The notes under the pieces: generated by a model
What the model saw: only the letters and a program-made list of their open reading frames with translations
Told to the model about the DNA's origin: nothing
Database searches by the model: none
Source of the DNA: Lachnospiraceae bacterium
Lineage (GTDB): Bacteria; Bacillota; Clostridia; Lachnospirales; Lachnospiraceae
Direction: 5' to 3'
Length of the DNA stretch: 64,000 nt
Assembly (NCBI GenBank): GCA_902363835.1
Contig: CABJBM010000012.1
Coordinates: forward strand, 1 to 64,000
Made by a program: the position numbers and the translations under genes
In this document: positions 60,746-64,000 of the stretch, one piece after another
Layout: each line of letters opens with the position of its first letter
Numbering within the stretch: position 1 is the stretch's first letter

Positions 60746-60760
60746 ATAGTTTTTTTCTAT
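60746..60760 (+). promoter_or_regulatory. Possible LysR/MetR-type box upstream of metE
   Basis: ATAG-N7-CTAT (60746-60760) has the shape of LysR-family sites and resembles the ATAGTT...AACTAT boxes of methionine regulators in Gram-positive bacteria. A weak TATGAT -10 lies at about 60808. No S-box, T-box or cobalamin riboswitch is seen in this 165-base leader. Confidence 0.3.
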
Positions 60761-60846
60761 AGGTATTCATATTTTTTTGATATTACGTTATAGCCCCGTT
60801 CTCATGTTATGATTTGTAATAAATTAATCGAAAGGATTTCCGCCAT

Positions 60847-63120
60847 ATGAGAACGTCTGTTGTTGGCTACCCAAGAGTGGGAGCTTTAAGAGAATTAAAA
60901 TTTGCATCTGAAAAATACTTTAAAAAAGAAATATCTGTAAATGAATTGCAGGCAACGGCTAGAAATTTAAGAAGTACACATTGGAACACACAGAAGAATC
61001 ACGGGATCGGCTTTATTCCAAGTAATGATTTTTCGTTTTATGACACGGTTCTTGACACTGCGGTTCTGCTGAATGTGATTCCGGCACGATACCGCAATCT
61101 GGAGTTGTCACCTATAGATACATATTTTGCCATGGCAAGAGGTTACCAGGGTGCAAACGGGGATGTAAAAGCCCTTGCAATGAAAAAATGGTTTAATACA
61201 AACTATCATTACATGGTTCCGGAAATTGATGATAATACAGAAATACGGCTTACAGGAACCAAGCCGTTTGATGAGTTTGAAGAGGCGAAGAAACTGGGGA
61301 TTAAAACGAAACCTGTTTTAATTGGGGCATTTACCTTTTTAAAGCTGGCAAGGTTTACAGGTGAAAAATGTGAAAAGGACTTTACAGATACTGTCATATG
61401 GGCTTACCTGCAGATCCTCACAAAATTCAGTGAAATGGGAGCTGAATGGCTGCAGTTTGATGAACCATTCCTTGTACACGATCTCACTGATGAAGACATT
61501 CTCTTATTTAAGCGGCTTTACACCGCCATCCTTTCTGTAAAAGGAACAGTGAATGTGCTTTTACAAACGTATTTTGGTGATGTACGTGATTGTTATCAGG
61601 AAATAACAGGAATGGATTTTGACGGGATCGGAATGGATTTTATTGAGGGCAGGAAATCCCTGGAACTTGTAAAATCAAACGGGTTCCCCTCGGATAAAGT
61701 GCTGTTTGCAGGTATTATAAACGGCAAGAACATCTGGAAAAATGACTATAAAAAGTCTTTTGATATTATTTCTGAGCTGAAAAAACATTGCAGCCACATT
61801 GTCCTTGGAACCTCCTGCTCGCTTTTGCATGTTCCCTATACTTTGCAGAATGAAACAAAACTGCCGGAGCAGCAAAAAGACTATTTTTCATTTGCCGTAG
61901 AAAAACTTGGAGAGCTTAAGGAGTTAAAAGAAATTTGTTCATCCCAGAACCCTTTGGAAACGGAGGAATACAAGAGAAATATCAATCTATTGGGTAAAGG
62001 CAGAAAGTGCAGCAATGAGAAAGTGCAGCAAAGGGTATCAAAAATCAGGGAAAGCGAATTTACGCGGCTTCCGGAGTTTTCGGCCCGTGAAGCGATACAG
62101 CAAAAGAACTTTGATCTTCCATGCTTTCCCACCACAACGATTGGCTCTTTTCCACAAACAGCCGAGGTAAAGGCCAACCGCACTGCCTTTCGGAAAGGCA
62201 TTATTACAGAAACACAATACCGTGATTTTGTTAAGGAAAAAATCTTTGAATGCGTCAGGGTACAGGAGGAAATCGGACTGGATGTTCTGGTACACGGTGA
62301 GTTTGAACGCAACGATATGGTGGAGTATTTTGGTGAATGCCTTGACGGATATTTGTTTACAGAGAAAGGGTGGGTACAGTCCTACGGCACACGCTGCGTA
62401 AAGCCTCCTGTTATTTGGGGAGATATTTCCAGGGAAAAACCCATGACTGTTGAATGGTCTGTTTATGCCCAAAGCCTTACCAAAAAACCCATGAAGGGTA
62501 TGCTTACCGGGCCGGTCACAATTCTGAACTGGTCCTTCCCGCGGGAGGATATTTCATTAAAAGAAATCGCGTACCAAATCGCCCTGGCCATTGGTGATGA
62601 AGTACTTGACCTTGAATCAAACGGCATCAGAATCATTCAGATTGATGAGGCCGCCCTTAGGGAAAAGCTCCCTTTAAGAAAATCTGACTGGGACAGCGAA
62701 TACTTAAATTGGGCGATTCCCGCGTTTCGGTTGGTACACAGCGGCGTAAAACCTGAAACCCAAATCCATACCCATATGTGCTACAGTGAATTTACCGATA
62801 TTATTCCTGCCATTGACAATATGGACGCTGATGTGATTACCTTTGAGGCATCGCGTTCGGATTTGATGATTCTGGATTCCCTGAAAGAAAATCATTTCAA
62901 AACAGAGGTAGGCCCTGGCGTTTACGATATCCACTCGCCAAGAGTCCCGTCTGTGGAAGAAATAGAATCAGCTTTACATGAAATGCTTAAAAGACTGCCC
63001 AAAGAAAAGTTATGGGTAAATCCGGATTGCGGATTGAAAACACGGCAATATGCAGAGACAAAATCCAGCCTTGAACATATGGTTCAAGCGGCAAGGCGGT
63101 TGAGAAATGAAGCTTTCTAA
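60847..63120 (+). CDS. metE: Cobalamin-independent methionine synthase
   Basis: A 757-aa enzyme transferring the methyl group of 5-methyl-THF-polyglutamate to homocysteine. The N-terminal barrel begins VVGYPRVGALRELKFA. The C-terminal catalytic barrel begins FPTTTIGSFPQTAEVKANR near residue 430 and has LVHGEFERNDMVEYFGE, GPVTILNWSFPRED, the zinc ligands His and Cys in HTHMCYSEF near 640, and the final Cys in NPDCGLKTR near 725. All are intact. AAAGGA lies about 10 bases before the ATG. metF overlaps its end by 14 bases, so the two are translated together. Confidence 0.96.
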   Translation: MRTSVVGYPRVGALRELKFASEKYFKKEISVNELQATARNLRSTHWNTQKNHGIGFIPSNDFSFYDTVLDTAVLLNVIPARYRNLELSPIDTYFAMARGYQGANGDVKALAMKKWFNTNYHYMVPEIDDNTEIRLTGTKPFDEFEEAKKLGIKTKPVLIGAFTFLKLARFTGEKCEKDFTDTVIWAYLQILTKFSEMGAEWLQFDEPFLVHDLTDEDILLFKRLYTAILSVKGTVNVLLQTYFGDVRDCYQEITGMDFDGIGMDFIEGRKSLELVKSNGFPSDKVLFAGIINGKNIWKNDYKKSFDIISELKKHCSHIVLGTSCSLLHVPYTLQNETKLPEQQKDYFSFAVEKLGELKELKEICSSQNPLETEEYKRNINLLGKGRKCSNEKVQQRVSKIRESEFTRLPEFSAREAIQQKNFDLPCFPTTTIGSFPQTAEVKANRTAFRKGIITETQYRDFVKEKIFECVRVQEEIGLDVLVHGEFERNDMVEYFGECLDGYLFTEKGWVQSYGTRCVKPPVIWGDISREKPMTVEWSVYAQSLTKKPMKGMLTGPVTILNWSFPREDISLKEIAYQIALAIGDEVLDLESNGIRIIQIDEAALREKLPLRKSDWDSEYLNWAIPAFRLVHSGVKPETQIHTHMCYSEFTDIIPAIDNMDADVITFEASRSDLMILDSLKENHFKTEVGPGVYDIHSPRVPSVEEIESALHEMLKRLPKEKLWVNPDCGLKTRQYAETKSSLEHMVQAARRLRNEAF

Positions 63121-63970
63121 CATCTTAAAAAACCAGGCAACCCTTTCCTTTGAGATTTTTCCGCCGAAAAGAACCGGCTCCATTCAGACCATTTACGATA
63201 CCCTTGACGCATTACATGAACTGAATCCCGACTTCATCAGCGTAACCTATGGGGCAGGCGGCAGCGGTAATGGGCAGGCTACCTGTGAAATAGCAGCCAC
63301 GATTAAGAATCAATACAAAATCGAAAGTTTAGCCCATTTGCCTTGTGTTGGCCTGACAAAAGAAGACGTGCTTATTCAGTTGGAAAACTTCAAGCAAAAC
63401 GGTATTGAAAATATCCTTGCCCTTCGGGGAGATATGTTAGATCCAAAACTGCCAAAAGGGGACTTTACCTATGCCAGTGACATGATTGGGTTTATTAAGG
63501 AACATGGGGATTTTGACATAACGGCAGCCTGTTACCCTGAAGGGCATACAGAGTCAAAGAATCTCATTGAAGACATCCAGAATTTAAAGAAAAAGGTGGA
63601 TTCGGGCGCAAGTCAGTTAATTACGCAGCTTTTCTTTCATAATGACTATTTTTATAAATTTCAGGAACGTTGTTCCCTTGCGGGAATTCATGTTCCCATT
63701 GAAGCAGGCATTATGCCTGTAGTTAATAAAAAGCAGATTGAGCGCATGGTATCCCTTTGCCATGTGGAATTGCCTTCAAAATTTATCGCAATGATGAACC
63801 GGTACGAAAATAACCCGGAGGCAATGCGTGACGCAGGCATTGCTTATGCAATCGATCAAATTGTTGATCTGGTTGTGCAGGGGGTCAATGGTATTCATCT
63901 TTATACAATGAATAATCCTTATATTGCCACAAAAATATATGAAGCGGTTCACCGGCTGATTGCGGAGTAA
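63107..63970 (+). CDS. metF: Methylenetetrahydrofolate reductase
   Basis: A 287-aa flavoprotein TIM barrel that makes 5-methyl-THF for MetE. It has LSFEIFPPKRTGSIQTIYDT (catalytic Glu in FEIFPPK), FISVTYGAGGSG, NILALRGDM, ACYPEGHTESKN, TQLFFHNDYFYKF and EAGIMPVVNKKQIERM, in family order. The length is normal for MetF. The start lies inside the metE 3' end (14-base overlap). Only 30 bases follow before the window ends, with no visible terminator. Confidence 0.95.
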   Translation: MKLSNILKNQATLSFEIFPPKRTGSIQTIYDTLDALHELNPDFISVTYGAGGSGNGQATCEIAATIKNQYKIESLAHLPCVGLTKEDVLIQLENFKQNGIENILALRGDMLDPKLPKGDFTYASDMIGFIKEHGDFDITAACYPEGHTESKNLIEDIQNLKKKVDSGASQLITQLFFHNDYFYKFQERCSLAGIHVPIEAGIMPVVNKKQIERMVSLCHVELPSKFIAMMNRYENNPEAMRDAGIAYAIDQIVDLVVQGVNGIHLYTMNNPYIATKIYEAVHRLIAE

Positions 63971-64000
63971 TCAAATAAAGACTTCACTGGAATGCAGTGA

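Noticed and set aside
60679..60846. Cobalamin or SAM riboswitch before metE
   Set aside because: None of the conserved core sequences are present and the leader is too short for a B12 aptamer.
1..64000. tRNA, rRNA or CRISPR arrays
   Set aside because: I saw no rRNA core sequence, no tRNA-like cloverleaf with a TTC-arm pattern and no regularly spaced repeats; a tRNA scan would settle short genes that I may have missed.

Overview
The window looks like a chromosomal segment of a low-to-mid-GC Clostridia, most likely Lachnospiraceae of the Lacrimispora / Clostridium saccharolyticum-sphenoides type. The reasons are strong AGGAGG ribosome sites, sigma-A promoters with 17-bp spacers, dense carbohydrate ABC and PTS operons each next to its own regulator, a DUF6062-like protein, and lipoprotein binding proteins with Ala/Thr/Ser-rich linkers. 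The genus is an inference. The first ~8 kb is visibly more AT-rich and contains mobile-element debris; the rest reads as stable chromosome.

Region 1 (1-8.3 kb), accessory. It holds a dead mobC mobilization gene, an oriT-like hairpin tract, and a WYL regulator with two YciI-like proteins behind a 12-bp-arm palindrome. Next come a PerR/Fur-family regulator with its own 7-1-7 box and a QueD-like protein lacking the catalytic cysteine, an IS3-family remnant, and a 59-aa gene under a LexA-like box. An MFS transporter and a decaying resistance-type cluster follow: an intact lincosamide nucleotidyltransferase, a frameshifted cytidine-deaminase-like gene and a metallo-hydrolase with an in-frame stop.

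Region 2 (8.4-23.5 kb), housekeeping and uptake on the minus strand. It contains an RlmD/RlmCD-type 23S rRNA methyltransferase, a DEAD-box helicase with a terminator-like leader, a CorA channel, a polar amino-acid ABC operon ending in a cytidylate-kinase-like gene, a five-gene oligopeptide ABC operon, and MgtC.

Region 3 (23.7-40.6 kb), inositol and related polyols. Genes iolJ, iolA, iolC, iolD, iolE, iolG and iolB form a myo-inositol degradation set to DHAP plus acetyl-CoA, with a divergent DeoR-type IolR and operator-like palindromes. Beside it is a second operon of two Gfo/Idh/MocA dehydrogenases and an IolE/IolI-like isomerase, divergent from an AraC regulator with direct repeats 21 bp apart. 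A histidine kinase / response regulator / DUF6062-like operon follows.

Region 4 (40.8-55.4 kb), PTS systems. A SorE-like dehydrogenase, a 1-phosphofructokinase and a mannitol/fructose-type EIIA form one operon. Two mannitol-type EIICB genes and an MtlR-type PRD activator lie near it. Near-identical palindromes precede the EIIA operon and the canonical EIICB gene, which links them into one regulon, although no mannitol-1-phosphate dehydrogenase gene is present. Then come metK with a SAM-I riboswitch and a lactose/cellobiose-type PTS operon that also encodes a PIG-L-like protein with altered catalytic residues and a double-GNAT protein, divergent from an RpiR regulator. This last operon is the best candidate for an undescribed pathway.

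Region 5 (56.2-64 kb): a three-gene sugar ABC transporter with a divergent AraC regulator, then metE-metF for methionine synthesis. I saw no rRNA, tRNA or CRISPR.
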